Source: Halotia branconii CENA392
GTDB lineage: Bacteria; Cyanobacteriota; Cyanobacteriia; Cyanobacteriales; Nostocaceae
Direction of reading: 5' to 3'
Length of the DNA stretch: 64,000 nt
NCBI RefSeq assembly: GCF_029953635.1
Contig: NZ_CP124543.1
Coordinates: forward strand, 3,823,455-3,887,454
Of this stretch, positions 16,368 to 25,461 are shown piece by piece. Numbering within the stretch: position 1 is the first letter of the stretch; every line of letters starts with the position of its first letter. Position numbers and translations under genes: made by a program. Below the pieces are notes generated by a model. It did no database searches and was not told the DNA's origin. It was given only the letters and a program-made list of their open reading frames with translations.

Positions 16368-17627
16368 TTAGATTCTTTCATCTCGGTGATCAACAACGAT
16401 TACATTAGGATCGTCGTGATCGCTTGTTGCTGAATAAACAGGTGTTTCATCATAACGGTTGCGGTTGAGGTCTGGGCGATATGCTCTATTGTTGTCATTG
16501 ACATCGTAGGTGGCAAATTCTTCAATACCCCGATGTCTGAGAATCGCTTCAGCTTGACGGACTTCAGATTCCGTCCCATCAACGATGATTAAGTAATCGC
16601 CTCTTTGAAAGCGATCGTTATAAACTCGTGCCCGATCTTCAGGAATACCTAAACCAACAAGTCCGCCAACAATACCTCCGGCTGCTGCACCAATAGCACC
16701 ACCTGCAACTGTTGTTGCGATCGCAGTGGCTGCTGCACCACCTGCAATTACAGGACCGACTCCAGGAATGGCTAAAGCACCAAGACCAACTAACAAGCCT
16801 CCTAAACCTCCCAAAGCGCCGCCTGTAACTGCTCCAGTTTTTGCTCCTTCGTCTGCCTTATTGCCGACACCAACATTTCTATCTGCACCAGCAATATTAT
16901 GACCTGTTGTATCTTTAGCAATTAGCGAGACGTAACTCATCGGAAAACCAGCGTCTCGAAGTTCGCTCAATGCTGCTTCTGCGTCCCGGCGATGGGAAAA
17001 TACGCCGATCGCTCGTCTAGTATGATTAATATTGGTATGAGTTGGAGCTGTATGAGCAACATCAGTGGTTACACGCTCGCTGTCAGGATAGTCATACACC
17101 CCAAACTCTTCTATCCCATGTCTACTGAAAATTGCTCTTGCTGTAACGATTTCTGCATCTGTGCCATCAAGCATCACCAAGTAGTGACCCCGTTCTACCC
17201 GTTCGTTGTAAACTCTGGCTCGTTCTTCAGGGATTCCTAAACCAATTAATGCGCCAATTAAACTACCTGCTACAGCACCAATACCAGCACCAGCTAAAGT
17301 TGTAGCCAAAGCGGTTGCAGTTGCTCCTGCAAGCATAATTGGCCCAACTCCAGGAATTGCTAAAGTTCCCAGACCAACTAATAAGCCAGTCAGACCACCC
17401 AAAACACCGCCAGAGACTGCTCCTGCTGTCGCGCCTTCGTCAGCTTTATCGCCAACTTTTTCGGTGACTTGAGTCCCAGCAATATCATCTCTTTTATCTG
17501 CATCCCTGGCAATGACAGAAACTCTGTCCATTGGAAAGCCTGTATTTTTCAATTCATGTAATGCTTGTTCAGCATTTGTGCGATTTGAAAATACACCTAC
17601 GGCACGTCTACGTACACCTACAACCAT
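16368..17627 (-). CDS. Tandem-duplicated YflT/general stress 17M-type protein
   Basis: This encodes 419 residues made of two similar halves. Half one starts RRAVGVFSNRTNAEQALHEL (about residue 7) and half two RRAIGVFSHRRDAEAALSEL (about 204). Each half continues with a Gly-rich hydrophobic hairpin (GGLTGLLVGLGTLAIPGVGP and GGLGGLLVGLGALAIPGVGP), then GIPEERARVYNERVERGHYL or its counterpart, and ends near HRGIEEF. The N-terminal unit matches the heat-induced stress protein YflT family, and the glycine-zipper hairpins suggest membrane insertion. A strong AAGGAG lies 10 bases before the ATG. It diverges from the 1042-residue repeat protein. Confidence 0.82.
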   Translation of the reverse strand: MVVGVRRRAVGVFSNRTNAEQALHELKNTGFPMDRVSVIARDADKRDDIAGTQVTEKVGDKADEGATAGAVSGGVLGGLTGLLVGLGTLAIPGVGPIMLAGATATALATTLAGAGIGAVAGSLIGALIGLGIPEERARVYNERVERGHYLVMLDGTDAEIVTARAIFSRHGIEEFGVYDYPDSERVTTDVAHTAPTHTNINHTRRAIGVFSHRRDAEAALSELRDAGFPMSYVSLIAKDTTGHNIAGADRNVGVGNKADEGAKTGAVTGGALGGLGGLLVGLGALAIPGVGPVIAGGAAATAIATTVAGGAIGAAAGGIVGGLVGLGIPEDRARVYNDRFQRGDYLIIVDGTESEVRQAEAILRHRGIEEFATYDVNDNNRAYRPDLNRNRYDETPVYSATSDHDDPNVIVVDHRDERI

Positions 17628-18177
17628 TATTTACTTCTCCTTAAATACGAAATTATTTATTTACGAATTTATTAGATGTCACCTTCTTTCTAATTAACGC
17701 CCATTTTTATTAAAAATGCATCAATCTAGTGGAATAAATTCTTTCTATATCATTAGATATAGATTTGTTTTACGAACAGAAAAAATCAAAATCAACGAAT
17801 TATTTACATAAAATATTTATTTTTATACTTTTATGCATTACAGAATAATACTCAAGTATGATTTTTTGTTTTTAGACATTATTATCTGAATCAAGTTATT
17901 AGCAATATGGCAGTTAATAAATATTATTTAAAATTTTAATTTCTTAAGCTTGATTTAAATTTAACCACAAAGATACTAAAACACAAAGATGGAAATAATT
18001 TTTATGTAATTTATTTTACAGGCTTAATTATTGCTACTTAGTAATTTAAAAATCTAACTTTTGTTGAAGACCTTTATTACCTAGGAAGGTGTAAGTCACG
18101 GTGAGTGTTATTTAAAGTTAAAAGTAGACATTTTAGAAATTATTTCATCCACTAAGTACAAATAGAGATGTGTAGTT
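17628..18177. other. Divergent promoter region, AT-rich, no gene seen
   Basis: About 550 bases separate the divergent stress gene at 17627 and the repeat protein at 18178. The DNA is very AT-rich. A relic of the repeat family containing AACCACAAAGAT lies near 17960-17990. No reading frame, tRNA or convincing stable structure is seen. It must hold promoters for both genes, but I could not pick unambiguous -35/-10 boxes. Confidence 0.5.
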
Positions 18178-21100
18178 ATGTTGCAAAATTTTGAAAGTAT
18201 TTTGATATGGAATTGGTTACCTTTAGGAATAGCTCCTACAAACCAATTGCCAGAGATTATAACTCCAACAGAAGTATCGCTTGTATTTTCTGGCTCTAAG
18301 TTTTTAGTAGCATTCTTGGCTGGTACTTTGATGGCATTTGCTTTTCAATTTTTATTAACCAACTTTTCCGTTGCTGTCGGAATCTCGACTTGGGGAAGTG
18401 ATGCATATCCTGATTCTGATTCAGAAACTTGGGGTGGAACAATTCGTAAATTTGAAGCTAAAGTTGGTTCTTGGGCATTAATAACTGCAAGCATAGCCTT
18501 ATTTATTGCTTGTTTTTTGGCAGTCAAACTTAGCGTAATTGAAAGTGCTTTGCTAGGAGCAATTATCGGCATAGTCATCTGGTCTGCCTATTTCTCGATA
18601 GTAGTTTGGTTAGGTTCATCAGCAGCAAGCTCTTTGATTAGTTCTATGATTAGTACTGCTACTTCTGGCTTGCAAAGCTTGATGGGTACGGCAACTACTG
18701 GCATTGGTACTAATGCTGCCAAAAAACAAGTTGTTGCTACTGCTGAGGAAGTTACAGCCGCAGTTCGACGTGAATTGACTTCAGGATTTGACCCTGAAAG
18801 TATTAGTAATACGCTGCAAAGTTCTTTAGCTTCTTTACAAATACCAAAGCTAGATTTAGCTGAAGTTCGCAGTCAATTTGAGAATTTTTTGAGTGATATA
18901 GATTTACAATCTCTTGGTGATAGTGATCTACTAAAAAATATTAATCGTCAGACATTTGTGGATTTAATTAGCAGCCGTGTCAACTTACCTAAAGAAAACA
19001 TTAATCAAATTGCTGACCAATTAGAAGATGCTTGGAAGCAAGTAGTAGTTCGCAAAAATCCGACAGAGCAAGTAATTAACTTACTCAAGTATTCTACTCC
19101 TGAAGAATTGAACTCAGAAGATTTAGGAGAAAGACTTCAGCAACTAATTGAAGTTAGAAAAAACGGCGACGGCACAAATGGTGTGATGAAGCAAGCGGTT
19201 AGATATGGCTTGGGTGCTGCTGTACCAGCATTATTAAATAGGGTAGACATCTCAGATATTGATGTGGGAAGAATTAGAACTCAGCTAGAAAAGCTAAAAG
19301 TCAAAGTTCAAGATATCGATGTTGATAAGATTACACACGAACTGCAAAGTTTTACAAACGAAACTACTGCCCAAATATCTCACAACTTGCCAACATCAAG
19401 ATCTAATACTATCAAAGCAGATGTAGAAGACTACATCCGCAATTCTTTCCCTTGGCATTTCAACCGCATTACAGTTAAAGATGAATTTCAAGAAGTTATT
19501 TATGATTCTCAAGCAGATCCTACAACTGCACGTCGGGAATTAGAGGAAATTAATCAAGAGTATTTTGTGAAATTGCTGACGCAGCGAGGTGATATCAGCG
19601 AAGTCAGAGTCAAAGAAATTTCACAGCAAATGGAAAGCACCCGCCAGGAAGTTTTAGAACTGGTGCAACAAACACAAGCGCGAGAAAAAGGTCAAGACTT
19701 CCGCAGCCGCATTGAAAATTATTTACGTTCTACTGGTAAAGAAGAACTTAACCCAGAAGGAATTGAGCGAGACTTTACTAAGTTGGTAGAAGATCCAGAA
19801 GCTGGTTTAGAAGATTTAAACGATCGCCTATCCCAGTTTGACCGTGATACTTTTGTCCAATTACTCCAGCAACGTCAAGATATTAGCGCCGAAGAAGCTA
19901 ATAATATTGTTAGTCAAATCGAAAACGCTCGTGATCAGGTGTTGAATCGTGCCAAAGAACTGCAAGCACAAGCAACAGCCAAAGCCGATGAACTGCGCCA
20001 AAGAGTAGAAGACTATCTGCGAAATACCAACAAGGAAGAATTAAATCCTGAAAGTATTAAGCGTGAATTGCGGATGTTACTGGAAGATCCTCAAGTCGGA
20101 ATTAGGCTTTTACGCGATCGCCTGGCACAATTTGACCGTGATACATTGATACAACTGCTAACTCAGCGTCAAGATTTGAGTGAAGAACAAATCAACCAAG
20201 TTATTGATAATCTAGAATCAGTGCGGGATAGCATTTTGCAAGCACCCCAAGCAGTAAAAGCACAATACGAACAAACAACAACAGCGATCGCCCAATATCT
20301 CCGCAGTACCAATTTAGAAGAACTTAACCCAGAAGGTATTAGACAAGATTTAGAAAGATTACTCAGCGATCCTCAACAAGGTGCTGTGGCATTACGCGAT
20401 CGCTTATCTCAGGTAGATCGAGAAACCTTAACAAAACTTGTCAGTCAACGAGGAGACTTAAGCGAAGCACAAGTTAATCAAATCATTGATAACTTCCAAG
20501 AAGCAATTCAAAGTATAATCAAAGCGCCGCGTCGCTTGGCAAAGCGCACTGCTCAAAGAGTTGCAGATTTTGAAGCTAGGTTTGAAGATTATCTACGTTA
20601 CACCAACAAAGAAGAACTCAACCCAGAAGGTATCAAGCGCGATTTACAATTGCTATTGCAAGATCCGCAAGTGGGAATGGAAAATTTAAGCGATCGCTTG
20701 GCTAAATTCGACCGTTCGACAATTGTGGCGCTACTATCTCAACGAGAAGATATTTCTGAGGAAGAAGCTAACCAGTATGTAGATCAAATCGAGTCTGCAC
20801 GCAACTCAGTTGTAGAAAAATTTCAGCAGATTCAGCAAAAAGTGCAATCTGTAATTGATCAGATTTTCGCTAGAGTTCGCAACTATCTCAACTCCCTAGA
20901 ACTTCCAGAATTAAATTACGAAAGTATTAAGCAAGACTTTACCAAAGTGTTTGATGATCCACAAGCCGGATTTGAAGTGTTGCGCGATCGCCTGAGTCAA
21001 TTTGATCGTGACACTTTAGTCGCTGTAATCAGTTCTCGTAAGGATATTTCAGAACAAGATGCTAACCGGATCATCAACCAAATAGAAGCAGCACGAGACA

Positions 21101-21306
21101 GCGTCTTGCAACGAGCCGAACGCATCCAACAAGAAACACAAAAACGTCTGCAAGCTGTGCAAGCAGAAGTTCAAAAGCAAGCACAAGAAACCAAAAAAAC
21201 CGTTGCTAGTGCCGCTTGGTGGCTATTTGGTACGGCTCTCACTTCCCTTGCAGCTAGTGCGATCGCTGGAGTCATAGCCGTCACAGGTCTAACTTTTCCT
21301 GGTTAA
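18178..21306 (+). CDS. Large membrane protein with about six tandem 98-residue helical repeats
   Basis: This encodes 1042 residues of no family I can name. The N-terminal 150 residues hold three membrane spans (near 40-65, 98-118 and 126-150). A long, charged, helical region follows with repeats starting near residues 416, 512, 610, 704, 802 and 900, a spacing of 94-98. Typical unit motifs are DYLRNTNKEELNPESIKREL and RLAQFDRDTLIQLLTQRQDL, ending NQVIDNLESVRD. A more diverged unit lies near 235-300 (NRQTFVDLISSRVNLPKENI). The C-terminus has a last hydrophobic stretch (AAWWLFGTALTSLAASAIAG). It may be a stress-related membrane scaffold; function is unknown. Confidence 0.8.
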   Translation: MLQNFESILIWNWLPLGIAPTNQLPEIITPTEVSLVFSGSKFLVAFLAGTLMAFAFQFLLTNFSVAVGISTWGSDAYPDSDSETWGGTIRKFEAKVGSWALITASIALFIACFLAVKLSVIESALLGAIIGIVIWSAYFSIVVWLGSSAASSLISSMISTATSGLQSLMGTATTGIGTNAAKKQVVATAEEVTAAVRRELTSGFDPESISNTLQSSLASLQIPKLDLAEVRSQFENFLSDIDLQSLGDSDLLKNINRQTFVDLISSRVNLPKENINQIADQLEDAWKQVVVRKNPTEQVINLLKYSTPEELNSEDLGERLQQLIEVRKNGDGTNGVMKQAVRYGLGAAVPALLNRVDISDIDVGRIRTQLEKLKVKVQDIDVDKITHELQSFTNETTAQISHNLPTSRSNTIKADVEDYIRNSFPWHFNRITVKDEFQEVIYDSQADPTTARRELEEINQEYFVKLLTQRGDISEVRVKEISQQMESTRQEVLELVQQTQAREKGQDFRSRIENYLRSTGKEELNPEGIERDFTKLVEDPEAGLEDLNDRLSQFDRDTFVQLLQQRQDISAEEANNIVSQIENARDQVLNRAKELQAQATAKADELRQRVEDYLRNTNKEELNPESIKRELRMLLEDPQVGIRLLRDRLAQFDRDTLIQLLTQRQDLSEEQINQVIDNLESVRDSILQAPQAVKAQYEQTTTAIAQYLRSTNLEELNPEGIRQDLERLLSDPQQGAVALRDRLSQVDRETLTKLVSQRGDLSEAQVNQIIDNFQEAIQSIIKAPRRLAKRTAQRVADFEARFEDYLRYTNKEELNPEGIKRDLQLLLQDPQVGMENLSDRLAKFDRSTIVALLSQREDISEEEANQYVDQIESARNSVVEKFQQIQQKVQSVIDQIFARVRNYLNSLELPELNYESIKQDFTKVFDDPQAGFEVLRDRLSQFDRDTLVAVISSRKDISEQDANRIINQIEAARDSVLQRAERIQQETQKRLQAVQAEVQKQAQETKKTVASAAWWLFGTALTSLAASAIAGVIAVTGLTFPG

Positions 21307-21328
21307 ATGTGCGCTATCCAAAACCCTT

Positions 21329-21363
21329 GTAGAGACGCGATTAATCACGTCTCTACTTTTTTT
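21329..21363. terminator. Repeat-derived hairpin terminator between convergent genes
   Basis: GTAGAGACG (21329-21337) pairs with CGTCTCTAC (21348-21356), with GCGATTAATCA between them, followed by seven T residues. It fits an intrinsic terminator for the repeat-protein gene. The stop codon of the convergent gene at 21353-21355 lies inside the right arm. The unit GTAGAGACGCGATTAATC is a familiar dispersed sequence of Nostocales. Confidence 0.75.
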
Positions 21364-21811
21364 CACCTCCAGATCGCTCTCGCGCCAAACTATCAATCGC
21401 ATCACCCAAAGCAGTAGTCAGGCTTTTGCGGGTTTGAGCATGACTTTCTTGTTCAGTTTTCAAAGCTTGTAACAAGCGATCGCGTTCTTTGGTGATAGCA
21501 ATCAATTTAGCTTGCAACTCTTCTGTAGACTCGATTTGTTGGATTTCTTGTTGAATGGCTGTCGTCGCTTTACCATCACCAAGCATTCCGCCCTCAATAC
21601 CTTTGAGTTGGTGAATTTCGGCCTTGAGAGAGACAATTGTCTGTTGAAATAAATGAGCATCTGTACGACGTTGTTCGGCTTCAGTGTTGTAAAGTTGTCG
21701 CCACTTTTGGGAACTTTCCCAAGCACTATCGCGATCAATCTGCTGTTGCGTCAACTGCTGTTTGAGCGCTTTAATTTCTGCCAACCACTGTTTTGTTAAG
21801 TCTTGACTCAT
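21353..21811 (-). CDS. Coiled-coil hypothetical protein
   Basis: This encodes 152 residues, almost entirely charged and helical: TKQWLAEIKALKQQLTQQQI at the front, SLKAEIHQLKGIEG, and EELQAKLIAITKERDRLLQA. It is a predicted coiled coil without a signal peptide or membrane span, interrupted by a Gly-rich turn (GGMLGDGK). I do not recognise a family. It converges on the repeat-protein gene and ends inside that gene's terminator. Real coding status is supported by consistent protein-like composition across the full length. Confidence 0.6.
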   Translation of the reverse strand: MSQDLTKQWLAEIKALKQQLTQQQIDRDSAWESSQKWRQLYNTEAEQRRTDAHLFQQTIVSLKAEIHQLKGIEGGMLGDGKATTAIQQEIQQIESTEELQAKLIAITKERDRLLQALKTEQESHAQTRKSLTTALGDAIDSLARERSGGEKK

Positions 21812-21848
21812 AAAAAATTATTTTGGATTACTTTAATTTACGCTATGC

Positions 21849-21961
21849 GGGTCAGTTGTCAGTTGTCAGTGACTCCGTAGAGTTTTTATTTATAGCTGTT
21901 TCCAATTACACGAGGTACATAATACCTAGCCCCTAGCCCCCTAGTCCCTAGCCCCTGATCT
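21849..21961. repeat. Heptamer repeats of two kinds
   Basis: GTCAGTTGTCAGTTGTCAGT-type units lie at about 21850-21871 and CCCCTAG units at about 21930-21957. Both are short tandem repeats of the kind known from heterocystous cyanobacteria. They occupy the divergent gap before the DUF389 gene; no promoter is evident within them. Confidence 0.7.
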
Positions 21962-22072
21962 TAAAGAGATGTACCTTACTAGACTAGGAAACGCCATATC
22001 TTCTTTCAAATTTCTCATTATGACATTTTGCCAATTAGTATTTAGTCAGTTGAATCGTATTCATATTTAAAT

Positions 22073-23830
22073 ATGTTTAGAGACTGGTTTGCAAAAAACT
22101 TGGGAATTGGTCAAGTTCGTAAAGAACAAGTATATCTAGATATATGTAGGTCAGTAAGTCTTGAAGATGTCAGCTATTGGATTCAGGTATTGTTTGCAGC
22201 TGGCATTGCTACCTTGGGACTAGTATTGAATAGTCCAGCTGTGATCATTGGGGCAATGTTAATTTCTCCATTGATGGGAGGTATTCTCGCCAATGGGCTA
22301 GCACTGGCTGCGGGTGATGTGATCTTAGCTATGCGGGCACTACTAAATCTGGCCTTGAGTTGCTTTGTTGCCATTTCTTTTGCAGTGCTACTGGTGTCTT
22401 TGTTGCCATTTAAAGAAATGACCGCTGAGATTGCTGCTAGGACTCGACCCAATATCCTGGATTTAGTAGTTGCTTTATTTTCTGGTGCAGTCGGTTCAGT
22501 CGCAATTTGTAAAGAACCCAAAGGGGTAGCAACTTCTATTCCTGGTGTGGCGATCGCAGTTGCTCTCATGCCACCATTATGTGTTGTCGGTTATGGCATC
22601 GGTATAGCTATCAGCGTAAATCCCATGAATGGACTAAAAGTAGCTAGTGGTGGAGGATTACTTTTTTTCACCAACTTGGTAGCGATTACATTCACGGCCA
22701 TGTTGATTTTTTTGGGTTTACATATTGACAATTATCAAGTTAAAGAAAAAGTGAGAGAGTGGCGGAATACACACCCAGAAAGTATTTGGATGCAAAGTAT
22801 TTTAGAAAGACTACCTGCCTACCAAAAAGTTAAAAAAATTGGAACTCTTCCGGGGAGATTGTTGTTAATTTTTATTACCATTGTGGCAATTATTTTTCCA
22901 CTCAATCAATCTCTTAGCCAACTCAGACGCGAAATCTCTTTGCAGCAACAAGAAAATCGCATTCGTGCAGCCGCAACAGAAGTATGGCAAAAGGAATTTG
23001 CAGTACTTAACGGCGAACCACGCTCTTATATCAGCAATATTTCGACCTTAGAGCAAAATAAAAAACTGACAATTCAACTCCAGGTATTTACTAGTAAACA
23101 ATATACGCCAGAGGAAAAGAATAGTTATATCCAACAGCTAGCTGCTAATTTAGGTAAACCTCCAGAATTGTTAACACTAAAGTTGATTGAAATTCCTACT
23201 GCATCCAATGAACTGTTACGTCAAGTAGCTGAAGAAAAATTGCCGGAACCAGTAATCACCATCGCGCAGCTACAATCAAGTTTCATGCAAGAAGTGCAGT
23301 CTGCTTTGGGTGAACTTAGACTTCCTCAACCAGCACAGATGGTTAATTACGAATTAATTACCATTCCTTATGAACCATTAAATATTCGATTGGTGTATTT
23401 AAGCGAACGTGACATAGATAGAGACGCTCAAACTCTGCTCATCGATAACATTCGGTCTCAGCTAGATTATCAAACTGCCAAAATCAGTATGCAGAGAATA
23501 GCAACTAACTTAGGAGTTATAGCTTATGAACCTGAGCAATCAACACTAACACCAGCTGCGGTCAAACAATTAGATCGTGCTGTCCAATTTTTGCAGCAAC
23601 ACTCCAATTTAAAGCTACAAATCACGGTTAACCAAGAAGCAAACGAGCCACAAGAAATAATTAAAGCGCGATCGCAAGCAATTACACAATATCTACAGTC
23701 AAAATGGCCAATCAGTGGCGATCAAATAGTTATGCAAACAGGAGTAGAGCCTAAACCAAGTGCAATACTCCAACTTACGGTAAAATCACTGAGAAAGCCA
23801 CCAAAGATAATTCAACCCGAATCATTCTAG
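22073..23830 (+). CDS. DUF389 membrane protein with OmpA-like C-terminal region
   Basis: This encodes 585 residues. Residues 35-225 hold about six membrane spans with DUF389 hallmarks: NSPAVIIGAMLISPLMGGIL and SIPGVAIAVALMPPLCVVGY. Another span lies near 265-285. The remaining 300 residues are soluble; the last hundred (ATNLGVIAYEPEQSTLTPAA, LDRAVQFLQQHSNLKLQITV, then KARSQAITQYLQSKW) resemble an OmpA-type peptidoglycan-binding fold, although the key motif is weak. DUF389 proteins are of unknown function. The stop is followed at once by the 50-bp dispersed repeat copy B. Confidence 0.8.
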   Translation: MFRDWFAKNLGIGQVRKEQVYLDICRSVSLEDVSYWIQVLFAAGIATLGLVLNSPAVIIGAMLISPLMGGILANGLALAAGDVILAMRALLNLALSCFVAISFAVLLVSLLPFKEMTAEIAARTRPNILDLVVALFSGAVGSVAICKEPKGVATSIPGVAIAVALMPPLCVVGYGIGIAISVNPMNGLKVASGGGLLFFTNLVAITFTAMLIFLGLHIDNYQVKEKVREWRNTHPESIWMQSILERLPAYQKVKKIGTLPGRLLLIFITIVAIIFPLNQSLSQLRREISLQQQENRIRAAATEVWQKEFAVLNGEPRSYISNISTLEQNKKLTIQLQVFTSKQYTPEEKNSYIQQLAANLGKPPELLTLKLIEIPTASNELLRQVAEEKLPEPVITIAQLQSSFMQEVQSALGELRLPQPAQMVNYELITIPYEPLNIRLVYLSERDIDRDAQTLLIDNIRSQLDYQTAKISMQRIATNLGVIAYEPEQSTLTPAAVKQLDRAVQFLQQHSNLKLQITVNQEANEPQEIIKARSQAITQYLQSKWPISGDQIVMQTGVEPKPSAILQLTVKSLRKPPKIIQPESF

Positions 23831-23880
23831 TAGTGTGTCAAGAAATAGTTGACGAATGGATTTGCTGTAGATACGGCGAT
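23831..23880. repeat. 50-bp dispersed repeat, copy B
   Basis: This is the reverse complement of 787-836 with four mismatches in fifty. It starts directly after the DUF389 stop codon. See the entry for copy A. Confidence 0.8.
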
Positions 23881-23986
23881 TGATCGCGTAAATGATTTTG
23901 ACAGACTACTAGAGCGATATCAATAGAAAAACCAAAGCTTTGCTAATACAGAGTTTTTCTCTTGTAAATTTTGACTGACTGTAGTT

Positions 23987-24913
23987 ATGCCAAAGTCTCG
24001 TTTTATCAAGTTTTTTCGTCATTTTAGTTGGCACACCCTCAAGAAAACCATTGTGAGGACAACCCAAAGACGATTGTTAGGACTAGCCTCAGAAATTGCC
24101 TTCAATGCGATGTTATCGTTGTTTCCAGCGATTCTTGCTCTCCTCACAGCCATCGGCTTATTTGAAAAATCCTTACAAGACACTTTTAGACAGCTAGCAA
24201 ATCAAATCAGTCAAGTTGCACCGGAAGCAGCATTAACTCTAATTCGCGAGTTTGCCACCAAAGAAATTACTGACCCCAAAAACGGAGGTTTGTTTTCTTT
24301 GAGCTTTGTAATTGCTATTTGGACTGCTTCTGGAGCGATTAGTACCGCCATGACTGCTCTTGATCAAATCCACCAAATCCCTCCCAAAAAAATGCGTCCT
24401 TTTTGGAAAGCAAAACTCGTCTCTTTAGGATTAACAATCGGTACAATTTTGCTATTTGTACTGGCTTCTTTCTTAGTGTTTATGAGTGACTTGTTATTAG
24501 TAATGGTGGTAAATGGCAATTCTTCTTTGGAATTTTTATTGCATATTTGGCAACTGTTACGCTGGCCTTTAGCTTTAGGTATAGTTGCTAGCGCATTTAG
24601 TTTTGTCTATCGCTATGGCCCTAGCATTTGGAACCCAGGTACACCAATGATGCCTGGGGCAATCGTTGCAGCTGTTTTCTGGGCAATTTTATCTGCCCTA
24701 TTTAGAGCTTACGTGGCAAATTTCGGCAACTATAATAAAGTTTATGGTGCTGTAGGGGCTGTCATAGTTTTAATGCTATGGCTGTGGATGAGTGCTGCTG
24801 TTTTGTTGGTAGGCGACCAATTAAACGTGACCGTTGGTGAACAGATGCGGTCAAAAGCAGATGAAGATTTGTTGGAAAATACTCATCCCAGAGTTAACCA
24901 AAGTATGAAGTAA
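23987..24913 (+). CDS. YihY/BrkB-family membrane protein
   Basis: This encodes 308 residues with six predicted membrane spans. Family features include GLASEIAFNAMLSLFPAILA near residues 31-50, the WTASGAISTAMTALDQIHQI segment, FSFVYRYGPSI and MMPGAIVAAVFWAILSALFR, then NKVYGAVGAVIVLMLWLWMS. The family was once called ribonuclease BN; its true role is unknown, and links to virulence and stress are reported in other bacteria. It starts a likely three-gene operon with the DUF4112 gene (39 bases downstream) and a hydrolase. Confidence 0.88.
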   Translation: MPKSRFIKFFRHFSWHTLKKTIVRTTQRRLLGLASEIAFNAMLSLFPAILALLTAIGLFEKSLQDTFRQLANQISQVAPEAALTLIREFATKEITDPKNGGLFSLSFVIAIWTASGAISTAMTALDQIHQIPPKKMRPFWKAKLVSLGLTIGTILLFVLASFLVFMSDLLLVMVVNGNSSLEFLLHIWQLLRWPLALGIVASAFSFVYRYGPSIWNPGTPMMPGAIVAAVFWAILSALFRAYVANFGNYNKVYGAVGAVIVLMLWLWMSAAVLLVGDQLNVTVGEQMRSKADEDLLENTHPRVNQSMK

Positions 24914-24952
24914 GATATTGAACAATTCAATTTTAAACAAGCGATCGCTCTC

Positions 24953-25441
24953 ATGCCCAATTCGATTGAACCTGAAGTTAAAGCACCTACCTTAAAACGG
25001 CTGCGTCAGATCAGTTGGCTGATGGATAATGTAATTACCATTCCCGGAACTAAAGTTGGTGTTGGTCTAGATCCAATTTTAGGATTTATACCTATTGGTG
25101 GTGATTTTTTAGGAGTCATGTTTTCTAGCTACATCATCTTAGAAGCAGCGCGTCTAGGTGTATCTAGGGAAACCTTGGGAAAAATGGTCATGAATGTGAT
25201 CATCGATGGCTTGGTAGGCGCTGTTCCATTGTTAGGAGACTTGTTTGATTTTACTTGGAAAGCCAATGCTTATAATATCAAGTTATTAGAAGAATACTTA
25301 AGGTTTCCCAGCGAAAGAAAGAGTGCAGATAAATTATTTATCTTTGCCGTCTTGGCTGGATTACTACTACTTGCCATTGTCTTAGTTACTATACCCGTGA
25401 TATTAATTAGAATGCTGTGGCAAGCTTTTACTGGCGCTTAA
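24953..25441 (+). CDS. DUF4112 membrane protein
   Basis: This encodes 162 residues. ISWLMDNVITIPGTKVGVGL then DPILGFIPIGGDFLGVMFSS and GLVGAVPLLGDLFDFTWKAN match DUF4112, a small family with paired helices. A C-terminal span, FAVLAGLLLLAIVLVTIPVI, anchors it in the membrane. Function unknown. Located between the BrkB gene and the hydrolase gene with short gaps of 39 and 20 bases, so it is probably co-transcribed with both. Confidence 0.82.
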   Translation: MPNSIEPEVKAPTLKRLRQISWLMDNVITIPGTKVGVGLDPILGFIPIGGDFLGVMFSSYIILEAARLGVSRETLGKMVMNVIIDGLVGAVPLLGDLFDFTWKANAYNIKLLEEYLRFPSERKSADKLFIFAVLAGLLLLAIVLVTIPVILIRMLWQAFTGA

Positions 25442-25461
25442 ATTAGTTATAAATAACAGGA

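Noticed and set aside
17628..18177. tRNA or small RNA gene in the long AT-rich gap
   Set aside because: No cloverleaf, CCA-like end or stable hairpin with a T-run was found by eye.
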